A stretch of DNA of 64,000 nucleotides from Limanda limanda (taxonomy: Eukaryota > Chordata > Actinopteri > Pleuronectiformes > Pleuronectidae), in assembly GCF_963576545.1 (NCBI RefSeq), contig NC_083654.1, forward strand, positions 18,448,199-18,512,198. The letters are read 5' to 3'. The position numbers and the translations under genes were made by a program. The notes under the pieces were generated by a model. It made no database searches and was not told where the DNA came from. It saw nothing but the letters and a program-made list of their open reading frames with translations. Shown here one piece after another: positions 52,301 through 63,960 of this stretch. Position 1 is the first letter of the stretch; each line of letters starts with the position of its first letter.

Positions 52301-55300
52301 AAGAGGAGGACGTTCCTGTCAAAGAGACGGCGCCGAAAAACTGTCCGACAATTGACACGCACTCTGTCCTTCATTCCCAGAATTCTGCAGAGTGTGCATC
52401 AGTGAACTCCCTGACGGGGTTAACTAATGGACTTCCCAATAAGGGCCTGTTGCAGAAAAAGCACAAGATCCACGTGGACTTCAAGGTGAGGTTTTATATA
52501 AAAACTATGTGGCAGGGAAGTTCTATTTCAAATGTTCAGCAAATATTTAGATTTGACAATTTCCTTTAGCTCAAAAAAGAAATTTGCCTTTGTCCTGGTT
52601 AATAAAGGACTTGAGGAGTACGCATATTTATCTTTGTTATAATCCAGTTTGTAGTTTGGCTTGATCATCCTCAAACCAATTAAAACTCTTTTGACCTGTC
52701 AGGAGGACTGTGCTGTTCAGAATGTTTGGCTCATGGGCGGCCTCAGCGTCCTCACGTCTGTCCCGTCCACACCACAACCCGTCTGTCTGCTCTGCGCCAG
52801 CAAAGGACGACATGAGGTAATTCAGCTTCTTTTGCATGTTCGGCTGAAGTCTTCCATTCAGATTTTACACCTGTAAACTCATTGGTGAAGTGCAGTTGTA
52901 AATGAGTCTTTTGTCCCCCTACAGTTGATCTTCTGCCAGATCTGCTGTGAGCCTTTCCACAGTTTCTGTCTCTCACCCGAGGAGCGCCCCCAGGGGGAGA
53001 ACAAGGAGAACTGGTGCTGCAGGCGCTGCAAATTTTGTCACGTTTGTGGACGCAAAAGCAAGAGCACGAAGGTATGTAACCACAGCAGAGGTATAACAAC
53101 ATTAACTTATCTGTTACCTTTGCTGAAAATAGATTTCTACAGAAATGCAGTGTTATGACTTTGGATGAGATATTCTGTGTTGTAAAAGTGCCATCTTCTA
53201 TAGACGGCACAGACAGGAAATAACTTTTTTTTTTCCCTTCCAGCCTGTGTTGCAGTGCAAAAGATGCCAAACCTCCTACCATCCTTCCTGCCTGGGACCA
53301 ACGTACCCTAAACCTATGAACTGCAGCTTGCCCTGGGTATTTAATTGAACCTTGATCTTCTTGCATGATCATAGAAAATTCACAAATGTCAGAAAATGTT
53401 AAATTGTACTTTAATCTACGTGTGGGACCTTGTTAAATCTCTGAGGTTTTGGTTGAGGAAAAATCCTCCTTGGACTTATTATTTGTGCTATTTTCTAACT
53501 TTGTTGTTTTTGTGTAGGTTTGCATGACGTGCATTCGGTGTAAAAGCTGCGGTGTGACTCCTGGAAAGTCCTGGGACTTGTCCTGGAACCATGAGCAGGA
53601 TCTGTGCCCTGATTGCACTTGTCTCTACAAGAAAGGTAAAGACCTAAGAGAGACAGCAGAGTTTCCTGAATGCTTTATAGTGTTCAGTACATGTGAGGGT
53701 CATTGGTTATAAACCTCCCAGACTTTGTTATGAGATAAGCAAGTCCAGTGTTGCTGAAAGAGATGACCTATATTTGTACTCACTTAGTGTAAACACTGTC
53801 GGTTTTGTACTTGTGAGACACTAATTATTTTAATTACATCAGGTCATTTCTGTACGGTGTGCCAGAAGTGCTACGACGACAGCAGCCAACACGCACAGAT
53901 GATTCAGTGTTCGGAGTGCAGCCACTGGGTTCATTACAAATGTGAAGGACTTTCGGGTGAGTAAGGCTGAGTTGTAAATAGGTTTTTTAAAGGGGGGATT
54001 TCCCAAATTACTTCCTGCTCATGATTGGCAGGTCAAGTCTTCTATTGTTTTAAAAGGCAGATGTTTGATTAAGAAACAAATGTTTTCTGTGTGATTGCAG
54101 AGGAGCTGTGTGGTTTGCTGTCGAGCCAAACAGAGGAGATGGATTTCACTTGTTCACCCTGTAGCGAGCAGCAGACTGACCACAGCTGCCTGAAGGAGGA
54201 GCTGCAGATCAGGCTGATCGCCGGGCTGGAGATGGTTCTCACTGACCTCCTCTCCCATGATGCCACCAAGCACCTACTTATCTGTAATGTGGTAAGAGAG
54301 ACCCGCAGCCACTAGTTATGTTAATATCAGTTCATGTTAATAATTTGTTTATTTAATATGGTTATCTTTGTCTTTCAGTGTCTGGAAACAAACGACTCAG
54401 GGTTTTTTAGGGAACAGCGACCAGTCTGTGATCTGAAAGTGATGGAGAGGAAGTTTGAAGAGGGAGTGTACACCTCAATAGTGAGTTTATTCTTTGTTAT
54501 TATCTGATTGTTTTGGTAATCACTCATGATTTTTAGCTCAGTAAAAATTAATGAAAAATAGTCCAAGTCACAGAGATATGACTGTCTTCCTTTGCAGGTC
54601 TTTCTCTTTCCTCAAACTCACTTTTGTGAGATGCTCTGGATCAAACTCTTAACCTCTTCCTTTTTCTTCTCACCCACTCAGAAAGCATTCCACAAGGATG
54701 TCAACTCTGTGATGAAGAAGTGGCTGAGGGAGGAAGAGCTTTTCCCTGAGGATCAGAGGCCAACTACTCAGGCCAAGGCACACTATGTCAAAGTAAGCTC
54801 ACCTCTCTTCCAAAAATACACTCAAACTTAATAGTTTGATCGAAAGTTTTGTCCAAAATGTCCAAGAATAGAGACAAGATAACCCCTGGGTTTTCCTCTG
54901 ACCTTACATTTTTTGTTTCTGACAGCTGGTGGAGCAGATTTTCACTTGGCTTCCCTCACCTATTCTAAAAAAATGGAACTCCTTCTCTGATGAATTTCCA
55001 AGGTAAATGTTTCCACATGAGTGTTATTGGTGTTCATGCTAAAAATATGTGATTTAAATAGACACTCATGATTCTTTCCCAGTCATAGATACAGACAGCT
55101 GCCTCTAATGTCTCCCCCGTCTGACTGTTCGTCTCCTTCACTCCACAGCAGCATGCTCCCCGAGGCCGTCCCTCCACCATCTAAGGAGCACAGCTATGCA
55201 CAGTGGCTGGAGAGGACATACCAGCTCGAGGAGTCCAGGGGCCCACCAGCGGGGAAATCGGACCCTCTGCTATCCTCACTCTCTACAAAGCAGGCTGGTG

Positions 55301-58300
55301 CAACCCGCAGCCTCCCTCTGCATTCGCACGGTATGGAAACTGCTGTCGTCTGTTCTTTATCATGCATTTACAGGAATGTGATCTTACCCAGAACGTTTTG
55401 TGATACGGTTACAGTGGATTTAATCCTTAGTTGAAAAATCACAATTGTGCAGTTTGTCTCACTTTTTAATGCAAAAAGAATGTGCTACTTTATTAGATGT
55501 ATTATTTTACTTACTTTTGTGCTCCTCCCTCCCAGGTGTAAAAGGTGACCTGAAATCCATCAGGACTGGGGATGCGAGGCAGTGTGCACTTTGCCAAAAA
55601 TATGGAGACTCTGCTCCTGCTGTGAGTTGAGCTGTCTTACTGTCATGTTTTAGTGTGTCTTAAACCCAAAGATATGCAGCCTTTATAGTATAAACTAAGA
55701 CAAGGAGCAGCAAATCCTTACATTAGTTAAGCTGCAACATTTTTTTTTTTTTAACAATATATTTATTGAGTTTTACATATAAGAAACATACATTCTAACA
55801 TTTATAAACATACAAACGTTTATGAACACCCCCAACCCACAATCAAACCCTCAGGGTAAAGAAAAAGAGGCAGAAATCAAATAACTTAAAATAAGATTAA
55901 ATAAAATAATTAAAAAAAAAAAATACATATATAAAAATATAAGAATAAAAGGAAGTAAATAAAGACATAATTATACAAATACAAATAAATTAAATCAAAT
56001 CCAATCAAATCAAAGCCTAAAATAACGTTCTCTTATTCATAATATTAGTTAATTACAAATAATATATATCCTATTAGGTGCTGCTATTTAAGCTGTAACA
56101 TTTAAATGTTTAAAACTTTAAATTCAGTAAAAAATAAAAGATAATCAATACTGTAACAAAGGAATCAAGATAGTTCTTTCAGCACCTCTGACTGCTTTTC
56201 ACAGTCCTGGGTTGACTGCGTGAGTTTGCTTGTCGCCGTCTGCTGTTCATTAAGTGATATGAATGTTTTTCTTTCCCTGATAGGATGCAGGACGGCTGTT
56301 ATACTTGGGGCAGAATGAATGGGCGCACATTAACTGCTGCCTTTGGTCTGCAGAGGTGTATGAGGACAACGGTGCTCTTCTGCAAGTGCACACCGCTGTC
56401 TCCAGAGGGCGCCACCTGGTAAACTGCTATCCTGTCATTACAGCCTCAAGTGTTCCAGTTTGCACAAGTTGCATAACACTGTGACAAACGTATATATGTG
56501 ACGTTGTATTAACATGACTGATTTTGTCCTTCACTCTCCAGCGCTGTGATCGCTGTGGACAGTCGGGAGCGACTGTGGGCTGCTGTCTCGCCACCTGCCA
56601 GAGTAATTTCCATTTCATGTGTGCTCGCGCCCAGAGCTGTGTGTTTCAGCAGGACAGGAAGATGTTCTGCTGGAAACACAGGGATCTCGTCAGTGCAAAG
56701 GTACAAACTGTTTTCCTCTAAGCTTCTCTTCTGTTTTTGATTATATAATAGTTCCTAAATTCTGGTTTCATATCAGAATTATTAGAAGTAATGGAATTTC
56801 AGTGAAACCACTTGCGTCCCACTCCTGTTGACTGTGTGTGCATGGTACTGATATAAGATTGACTGTGCCTCTACAGGTGGTGTCTGGAGAAGGGTTTGAA
56901 GTCCCTCGACGGGTGTACGTAGACTTTGAGGGGATTACCTTCAGAAGAAAGTTCTTCACGGGCCTCGAGCCAGAAAGCATAAACATGACCATAGGTAAAC
57001 ATATCTGCATGTTGGCTCTTGACTAGGGTTGCAAAATTCCGGGAATATTCAAAGTTGGAAACTTTCCATGGGAATATACGGGAATATACGGGAATTAACG
57101 GGAATAAACTGGAATAAACTGGAAATGTTGTGGGTAATTTATACTAACTGTATTTACCTTGTCATATACAGACATAAATATAAACATTTTGTTTTGTTAT
57201 AGGCTGATTTGAGCCCTGAGGAAACTTTGGGCACTTGACTATATGCTTCTGCATCGTTGTGTCATTCTTAACATAGGTCTTTGCACAGTATTTGCTAATG
57301 TACACAGCCTTTCCTTCTACATTGGATGGGGTGAAATGTCTCCACACATGAGATAGTGCACGAGGCATTGTTCTGTAGAATAAGATGAGAAAAAAGTTTG
57401 TAAACAAACACTAATGCAATAGTATAAATAGTTAGCCAAACAATTGCAATCGTCTGTAAAAATATTTTACAATTGATGGATAAATGAATGGAAATAGGCT
57501 AGATGAACAGATGAACAATCCTCAATCAGCATGCTAATATATTTTCCCCAGTAATATCATGGAAACTTACCTGACTAGTCCTGCACACTACAGCAGGCCT
57601 CAATAGCCCTGCTGTAGAGTGAAGGATGCTGGGAGTTATCTGTGCATGTGATGGAAGAATGCACAGTGGAGGGTTGAAACTCAACGTTCCATACATCTTT
57701 AAAATAGAGTTTTGAATGATGTTTTTATTGCTCAGCTTTTAATTTGCGTATTTCTTTTTTTTTTCAAAATTCCCGAGCTAAACTTCCCATGGAAAGTTTC
57801 CGGAAATTTACCGGAAACTTTCCGCCCCTTTGCAACCCTAGTCTTGACTACATTACTGAGTGTGTGTGTGTCGTCATCAGGCCAATATTTTCAACCCCAT
57901 CATTTTTATTTCCCAGGCTCTTTGCAGATTCAGAAACTTGGTGTGTTGTCAGAGCTGTCGTCTAATGGGAGAATGCTGTATCCTGTCGGCTATCAGTAAG
58001 TGGCCATTGTCATTATAAAGCCATATTCAGGTACTTCAAGACTGGTTTAGTGAGTCTGCTGCTGCTGTAGCATCCTTATTGTTGTCAGAATGATCTCCTT
58101 GGGGTTGACTCCTCTTTTCGTTTTGTTTATGCAACACATTCTTCTTCCATTTATTCTTTAGATGTTCTCGGTTGTACTGGAGCACTGTGGACCCCCGCAG
58201 GCGCTGTAAGTACACCTGTAAGGTGACAGAAGTGAGCACGCCACTCCCCGGTGAGGAACAGGATCTGAGATGGGACAAGGAGGACAATCACACCATCATC

Positions 58301-61300
58301 CACAGTCCCAAACACCGCAGAGGTGAGGAAGAGTGTACAGATCGTGTCAACACTGAAAGAATTGTCGCTAAAGACTTTGACTGAGACTGTCTGTATATCA
58401 GCATGAAAAACCTATTGTCATTTTGTCTTTTCTTCCTTGACAGATATGGAGTCTCCAGATCGTTTAAGCACCTCATCCAGCCCAATAAAGTCCACTACCC
58501 CATCACCCAACTCTAAACTGCACAACACCCCTGGGTCCAAAAGTCCTGGTTACACACAGACCAGGAGACCAGCAGGAGGATCATCCCGACCTCTCCCATC
58601 ACCAGGTAAATGTTTTAGGCATAAAGATGTTTTACTTGTTCTGATCATTTACCTTATCTCTCTGTGTTAAACGTGCTTTGTCTTAGTGGATTCACTCTTT
58701 GTTATCTGATGCTTTCAGGAGCCGCTGCCCCCAAATCTCATCACATCCTGACCCTGAGGGACCTGGAGGACCCCCGTCGGCCTCGCAGGCTCTCAACGAG
58801 AAGCCGCTGTAGCTCCTCCCCAACGGACAGTGATCCAACTGTAGCGATGACCCTCCGCTCAGGGGGCACCGTCCACCCCAGATCTGCGCTGTTCAACTCC
58901 CCACCGAGGTCATCGAGCGTCGGACCGGCCTCGCCTCCTCTGTCACGACAAAACTCCACGTCGCCAGTATGGAGCTCCCCGCCGAGATCCACCTCCAGCA
59001 TCGCTGCAGGGATGTCGCCGCGGCAAGCAGTCCTCACTCCCTCCCCCAAAGGCAGACAGAGCTTTAAAATCACCACGCCGGTCTCTGCCGAGGTTCCCCA
59101 AGACTTCCTGGCGTCGTCCGAGGCAGAGGACGCGGCCGTGGCCACGACCAACGGGATCTCGCTCGCCCCGGAAATCCTGGAAGAGGAAGTTGCCCACCTG
59201 ATTTCCCAGGAGCTGCCTTACACCGTGTTTGACACCGACACAGAGGTGGCCGTGGCCTCCCTGCTGGACGCCAAGCTCGAGTTCGATGAAGCCCTGCTCA
59301 CGGAGAACGTGGTGCTTCACTGCGGTAGAGGAGAGGCGGAAGGCGCAGGGCAGGATGTGGAAATGCAGGAACAGAATCCGGAGAATGACTCTGAAGACGA
59401 AGACTCGAGCCATTACCTGAGGTTTTCCCGTACCGTGGTGTGTGAAGCAGCGGGCGGCTCGGAGGCCTCGGGTCAGCTCCCCTCAGCACCGTCCATCTCA
59501 CAGTTGGATGGAGCAGACAGCGGCTCAGAGAGCGACGGGAGCGAAGTGAGCAGCGCCGAAGTGCCGGACGTTAACATTCTCACCAATAACACAAATAAGC
59601 CGACTAAACAGCTGACCATTGCGCTGAAGAGGCTGGAGTCGATCTACACGGTGGCACAGCCAACGGTCCAACCAGCGACAACAGAACCTGAGATCCAGGA
59701 AACCGCACCGATGACTGCTCTTCTCCAGTCAGATTACGCACAAGATGACACTTCACTCCAGGAGGAGGAGGTCGCCGTGAGCTCGGAGGTCGCCGTGAGC
59801 TCGGAGGTCGCCGTGAGCTCGGAGGACGCCGTGAGCTCGGAGATCGCCATCAGCTCGGATGTCGCCATGAGCTCAGAGGTCGCCGTGAGCTCGGAGGTCG
59901 CCGCGAGCTCGGAAACGCCAGCATCTCAAGACGACTTTATTTTGGATTCAAGAACCGGCCATTTTATTTCTGCTGACGATGACTCGATGGTTAACACAAG
60001 AACCATCGAAGAAGACAAAGATGACACTATCTCGTCAGCTGACTCGGTCGAAGGGTATAAAGACGATTTAAACGACCCCGACTACTCGCCAGAAACTGAA
60101 ACCAAAAAATCTCCGTTACTGATGAAGACTTTTGTGATGAAGACAAAACAGCCCCCAGCACAACTTCAACGCTTGTCGCCAAAGCCGTGTCTTCCGCCAC
60201 AGCTTAGTTACAAACTTCTGTTGCCCACTCAACCAGGAAGTGACGTGTCCGGTTCGCCCGCTGCTGCCACTCTGTGTGCGGTCCCACACACAGTCACAAA
60301 CCCCATTCTAATCAATGGTTTAAACGCTTTACCTGTGCAGCCCGGTGCCAGGCAGAGAACCTTCGCCATCCGCCTGAACACCTCCAAACCCGGAAGTCCG
60401 CAGCAGGCGATGGCTGTGAATCCGGCTGCAGCCACTAACTCGGCCTCGGCCCCGGCTCCGGCCCATCAGGTCCTGCTGGTCAACCGCCAAGGCCAGATTC
60501 TCGTCAAGGACCCGAAAACAAACACGTACCAGTCTCTCGATTCCAGTTCTCCTGCTTACAGTAAGATAAGCCAGATAGCCAAGATCCTCCACAGTCGTAA
60601 CACGTTGCAGCGCGCCGTCCCTCGTGTCATAATAAAGCATCGCTCCAGCCTCCCTGCCGCAAACGCCACTCCCGCCGGTAACCACACACCAACAGCAACC
60701 GAGAGAAAAATCGTGGTCAGAGTGCTGCCTGGGAAAACCAGCGTCGCTCCCACGGCTGCTGTTGGAGTGCAGAGCGCCGCTGAATCTGGTTTCTCCAACA
60801 TGGAGGAAAGCACGGCTCAGGCCATCATCGACAGAGCCATGGCGACGCACCGCGACTCGTCGAGGACAAAACCGAACATCCTCACTCACGTTCGGGAGCC
60901 AAACGCCGGTCAGGGTAGCGTGTCCCAGCTTCAGGACGCAGAGGAGTCGGACCGGGCTCCGGCTGCACGTTCAGAGTCGCCCGGTGGTTTAATACCTGAA
61001 CCACATTGGAACTTGCAACCAAGAGCTGCCTCATCACGCCACCTGGTGAAAGTCAAGAGAGTCTCGTCATCAACTGAAAAGCTCTCGAGGAAAAAATCCA
61101 AGATCGACTTCTTGTCGGATCCATCAAGTGAGCTGGAAAAGGCGAATGAAGCCAGGTATGGAAAGATTTCTAATTCTTTTCTTGGCGACTTAGAAAAGCT
61201 TTTCAAACTTTTCGAAAAATATGAATCTAGCAAGTGTTACATGATGAACATATTTTGTTGAGTTAGAAAGCATGAATATAATATAAAATATGCTGTCTTG

Positions 61301-63960
61301 ATTTCATTCAGCAGATTGAGTGGTGTGAGAATGAAAGCTCCGAGCATGAAGGACATTCTCGATCTAGATCAGGCGAACGTGTCTGAGCCTGAGCTGCTGA
61401 GAATCGCTGCTCCACCTCCGCCCAAACTCTCCAGGTTGGTTCCACTTAAAACATCCTCATTTGTACTCTTATAATCATTCTAACAGATGTTTACCCGCCT
61501 CTATTCTAACATTCTTAAGTAGATAATCAGGACAGCTTATTTTAAAAGAATGAGTTTGCGTTGGCGATATTTTGAAAAAGTCGTATTTTTTATTCTTTCT
61601 GGAGAAAGTCCCTGCAAAACTTTTTACTTCACATATTGTTTGATACTATTAATACATTTTTTTGCCTTGTCTTTCTCCTCAGACATCCTCAGGTTGAACG
61701 CTCATCCGCACAAACCAACACACAGAGCGACGAGAGTAAAACGCACATGTGGGTCAGCGCTCGCCACAGTGACCTCTCTGAATGGGCCCCTAATACAGGT
61801 TGGTGACTAACACCTTGAATGTCTCTTTAATTATTATAACAAAGGGCATTTGGAGACAAATCCCTTTTTGTTTTGAGAATATATCAAATTTTTTGAATTG
61901 TAATTAATTAAGCTGAATTATTAAGCCGCTACATAACCCTTTTTTGCATTTACATTTAATTCCACAGGTTTCAGCTCAGACGAAGACGTTCCTCCACCTA
62001 AACACAAGAAGAGGATGTACATGAACCAGCCTCACCTGCGCTTTGAAATCACCAGTGATGATGGATTTAGTGTTAAAGCAAACAGCCTCGAGGGTAAGGA
62101 GCTGTTTAGTGACTGTACTGTTTGACAGGCTCGGTGCTTTTACTCACAAATGAAATCTCTGATGGGTTGATTTCCAGTGAAAACACGTGTGCTACAGATT
62201 TTTTTAAGCTACTCTTAATATCATTCTGTACTAGTTTGAATATGAAAGTCAGTCCTGTGGATGTGCAGCGCTGCAGAACTCCCACACCTCCTTCATCTCT
62301 TTCCTCCCTCATCTCCTTCCTCCCTCATCTCCTTCCCCCCCCAGTCGCCTGGCGTGCAGTGATTGACGGTGTCCTTGAAGCTCGCGCAGGCTTCCACCTG
62401 AAGCAGCTGCCTCTGGGCGGGATGAGCGGGCCGCGGGTGCTCGGAGTCGTCCACGATGCCGTCATCTTCCTGCTGGAGCAGCTGCAGGGGGCCACCAACT
62501 GCAAATACCACCGCTTCCGCTTCCACCGCTGTGATGCCATCGAGGAAGAGCTTCCCCTCAACCCAAGTGGCTGCGCCCGCACTGAAATCTACACAAGGTA
62601 CCAACCCAGTTTTTTGGTTTTTAAAGGCCAATTTATGCTTGTACGTCTTTTCTAAAACGGACAGATAAGACCGCCCTATCCGTCGTGGAACGCCCTCTCC
62701 GAGCACCTCGGAGAGCTTTTCGTACACCTCTGATTTTTCTAACTGTCTGTGTTTATTTCGGAGACCCCACGGACAGACCTTGGCTGTGATTGGTCCGCGA
62801 ACAACATCATATCCCTACGACGTCATTTCCGGACCTCAAACTTCCTGCTTGACAATAAACCCAAACACAACTATGATTCTACGATTAATGTGACGTGTGT
62901 GTTAAGCCAGCGGAGTTGTCCGGCTGACGGTGGCTCGTTATTGCACTGACGGCATGTGTGCACGGTCACATACGGTTATAACGAGCTTTCAAAACGGCGC
63001 TAGCGGGCTAGGCTAGCGGGCTAGGCTAGCGGGCTAGGCTAGCGGGCTAGCCACCATGCTAACTGCGGTGGTAACAGTGCAAGAACCCGCCGTCACGACT
63101 TTAATTCCACTTCTATCATGACACTGTTTCTATAATACCGTCAGGTTAGAAGCAAACACTGGGTAGTAGTAGTTAGTGCAGATTCAAGCTGTGGAATCAG
63201 CAACACAGTTCGGAAACAAGACCTGGGAACCGCTGCGCTAAGAAACAATTACATCAGCATTTTGACACGCTGGGTGTCACTTTATTTAGTTCTGTTAGTT
63301 GCCATGGTTCAGTGTGTGGGAGGCCAGCCGACAGAGGTAAACAGACACACGTGGACTTCTTCTTCCCAGAAATGGGGTAGGCTTCTCTGAGCTTGTCTTC
63401 CGTTGCGCCACCTATGGGTTTGGCGGTGAATTGTTTTCAACGTACAGTCGTCGGAGATGTAAAAATCAAAAAGACTCTCCGCTCTCCGTGCAACCCTCTC
63501 CGAGAAACGGATACGTAGAAGCATAATGGAGCCTTAAGAATTTATAAATGTTCATAAAGGTGATTTACACTTGCTCTGTGTTTTAAATTTGTATTTCTTG
63601 TCTGTTAACTTTTTCTTTCCTCCTTCCTAATCAGGAAAGCAACATTTGATATGTTCAACTTCCTGGCATCGCAGCACAGAGAGCCCCCGGACGTCGTCGC
63701 CCCCTTTGATGAAGAGGAGGATGAATTCCCACTCAAATCTTCCCGGTGAGATTAATTAAAATGTGCCACATTGATCCTAATATTTAAAATTATAACCTCT
63801 GCACGTCACAGTGAAAACACAAGTTTAAAATGTCATCAATATTGAAACCACCTTTTCTACCACCTTCCTCTGACAGACGAGCCACCAGCAGTGAGCTGCC
63901 CATGGCCATGAGGTTCAGGCACCTGGAGAAAATATCCAAAGAAGCAGTCGGAGTTTACAG
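40716..63960 (+). CDS. kmt2b: Histone H3K4 methyltransferase KMT2B (MLL family), lacking only the SET end
   Basis: 34 in-phase exons: 40716-41021, 43350-44793, 45035-45201, 45978-46061, 46161-46317, 48441-48711, 49043-49104, 49230-49454, 50099-50208, 51973-52485, 52703-52816, 52925-53071, 53244-53336, 53518-53635, 53843-53956, 54101-54291, 54379-54480, 54682-54792, 54926-55002, 55083-55330, 55536-55621, 56284-56418, 56542-56700, 56877-56994, 57917-57995, 58162-58322, 58444-58605, 58719-61155, 61315-61434, 61683-61798, 61968-62093, 62345-62597, 63635-63745 and 63877-63960. That is 8801 nt, about 2933 residues (whole human protein 2715). The N-terminus holds the menin-binding motif RARFPGRPWAT (FPGRP at 27-31). 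GLSVLTSVP, RAMVPDDIPRLSALPL and MAMRFRHLEKISKEAVGVY identify KMT2B over KMT2A. It should act in a COMPASS-like nuclear complex trimethylating H3K4 at promoters. The frame is open at the last exon; WIN motif and SET exons lie beyond the window. Fish often have two kmt2b copies; which one this is cannot be told here. Confidence 0.96.
41025..43349. other. kmt2b intron 1
   Basis: Holds an (AC)n tract at about 41478-41520 and a (CT)n tract at 43264-43299, which serves as an extended polypyrimidine stretch upstream of exon 2. No other gene or transposon was recognised. Confidence 0.6.
44863..44895 (-). mobile_element. Truncated LINE 3' tail in kmt2b intron 2
   Basis: GGATCAATAAAGTATCTATC is the reverse of the tail seen at 29703-29749. 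Only the last ~33 bases remain, the usual result of severe 5' truncation. Confidence 0.6.
46318..48440. other. kmt2b intron 5
   Basis: A 2.1 kb AT-rich intron; I see no exon, transposon ends or RNA gene in it. Confidence 0.5.
48441..49104 (+). other. kmt2b CXXC domain exons
   Basis: RRCQGCKGCLVKEDCAKC, NCLDKPKYGGPNTKRQCC and IYRKCEQIEKAR give all eight zinc-binding cysteines, with the KFGG-type loop as KYGG (about residues 775-830). This domain binds unmethylated CpG and targets the enzyme to CpG islands. A basic arginine/glycine-rich stretch (RRRIGRGRGNKFRKRK) precedes it. Confidence 0.95.
49514..49993 (+). mobile_element. MITE in kmt2b intron 8 (CAGGGTTC ends)
   Basis: Ends CAGGGTTCGTACGGTCA...TGTATGAACCCTG, flanked by TGTTAC on both sides. 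Internal tandem TGGAAAAGTCATGGAA copies mark the family. It contains the 61-bp element below. Confidence 0.65.
49668..49728 (+). mobile_element. 61-bp hAT micro-MITE with perfect TSD
   Basis: TAGGGATGGGCAT...ATGCCCATCCCTA, flanked by exact 8-bp GTTCATTT (49660-49667 and 49729-49736). The terminus is the same as that of the 680-bp element at 33595. Confidence 0.8.
50209..51972. other. kmt2b intron 9
   Basis: Contains a (TAA)n run at about 50731-50756 and otherwise nothing recognisable. Confidence 0.5.
52703..54291 (+). other. kmt2b PHD1-PHD2-PHD3 cluster
   Basis: PHD1: CLLCASKGRHELIFCQICCEP to WCCRRCKFC. PHD2: CHVCGRKSKSTK...CKRCQTSYHPSCLGP. PHD3: CTVCQKCYDDSS...CSECSHWVHYKCEGL to FTCSPC (about residues 1140-1350). 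The aromatic cage tryptophan in HWVH and all metal ligands I can trace are present. PHD3 of MLL proteins reads H3K4me3. The following exons to 55330 hold the bromodomain-like segment (ELQIRLIAGLEMVLTDLL). Confidence 0.9.
55536..56700 (+). other. kmt2b extended PHD (ePHD) exons
   Basis: RQCALCQKYGDSAPA, GRLLYLGQNEWAHINCCLW, RCDRCGQSGATVGCC and NFHFMCARAQSC form the conserved Cys-His array of the ePHD. Intron 21 contains the reversed poly(A) retroelement at 55739-56085. Confidence 0.9.
55739..56085 (-). mobile_element. Reverse-inserted retroelement 3' end with poly(A)
   Basis: Begins with T12 on the plus strand, then ATATTTATTGAGTTTTACAT and a long A-rich stretch. It reads as a minus-strand poly(A)-tailed retrotransposed fragment in kmt2b intron 21. 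Family not assigned. Confidence 0.45.
57024..57840 (-). mobile_element. hAT/BED element, complete copy 3
   Basis: 817 bp with ends TAGGGTTGCAAAATTCC...TTTGCAACCCTA and TSD TCTTGAC on both sides (8-bp, first base C/G). BED-finger frame open on the minus strand (57407-57162). It occupies most of kmt2b intron 24, opposite to the gene. Confidence 0.85.
57917..58322 (+). other. kmt2b FYRN domain exons
   Basis: SLQIQKLGVLSELS, LYPVGYQCSRLYWSTVDPRR and CKYTCKV match FYRN, the half that pairs with FYRC after taspase-1 cleavage. The upstream intron holds hAT/BED copy 3. Confidence 0.9.
59501..59524 (+). other. kmt2b taspase-1 cleavage motif, variant
   Basis: Reads Q-L-D-G-A-D-S-G at about residues 2113-2120. 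Human KMT2B, from memory, has QLDGVDDG; the consensus Q[FILV]D|GxDD therefore keeps the scissile D-G but has Ser at the fourth primed position. Confidence 0.75.
59766..59915 (+). repeat. 18-bp coding minisatellite in kmt2b exon 28
   Basis: About eight units of GTCGCCGTGAGCTCGGAG encoding VAVSSE, with variants DAVSSE, IAISSD, VAMSSE and VAASSE (residues about 2202-2249). Frame is preserved. Confidence 0.95.
62345..63745 (+). other. kmt2b FYRC domain exons
   Basis: AWRAVIDGVLEARAGFHLKQ, GMSGPRVLGVVHDAVIFLLEQ, CKYHRFRFHR, LNPSGCARTEIY and FDMFNFLASQHREPP match FYRC of MLL proteins. A 910-bp Harbinger MITE separates the two exons. Confidence 0.9.
62625..63534 (+). mobile_element. PIF/Harbinger-like MITE in kmt2b intron 32
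   Basis: Ends AGGCCAATTTATGCTTGTAC...AGAAGCATAATGGAGCCT with 3-bp TSD TAA on both sides. It starts 27 bases after the exon 32 donor. Inside, 62998-63051 is a four-unit tandem GCTAGCGGGCTAG array, expanded relative to the homologue at 17559-18550. Confidence 0.8.

Noticed and set aside
62122..62655. 177-residue frame reading through kmt2b exon 32 into the MITE
   Set aside because: Exon 32 is bounded by clear splice sites (62345 and 62597) that restore the family's phase; the rest is intron.
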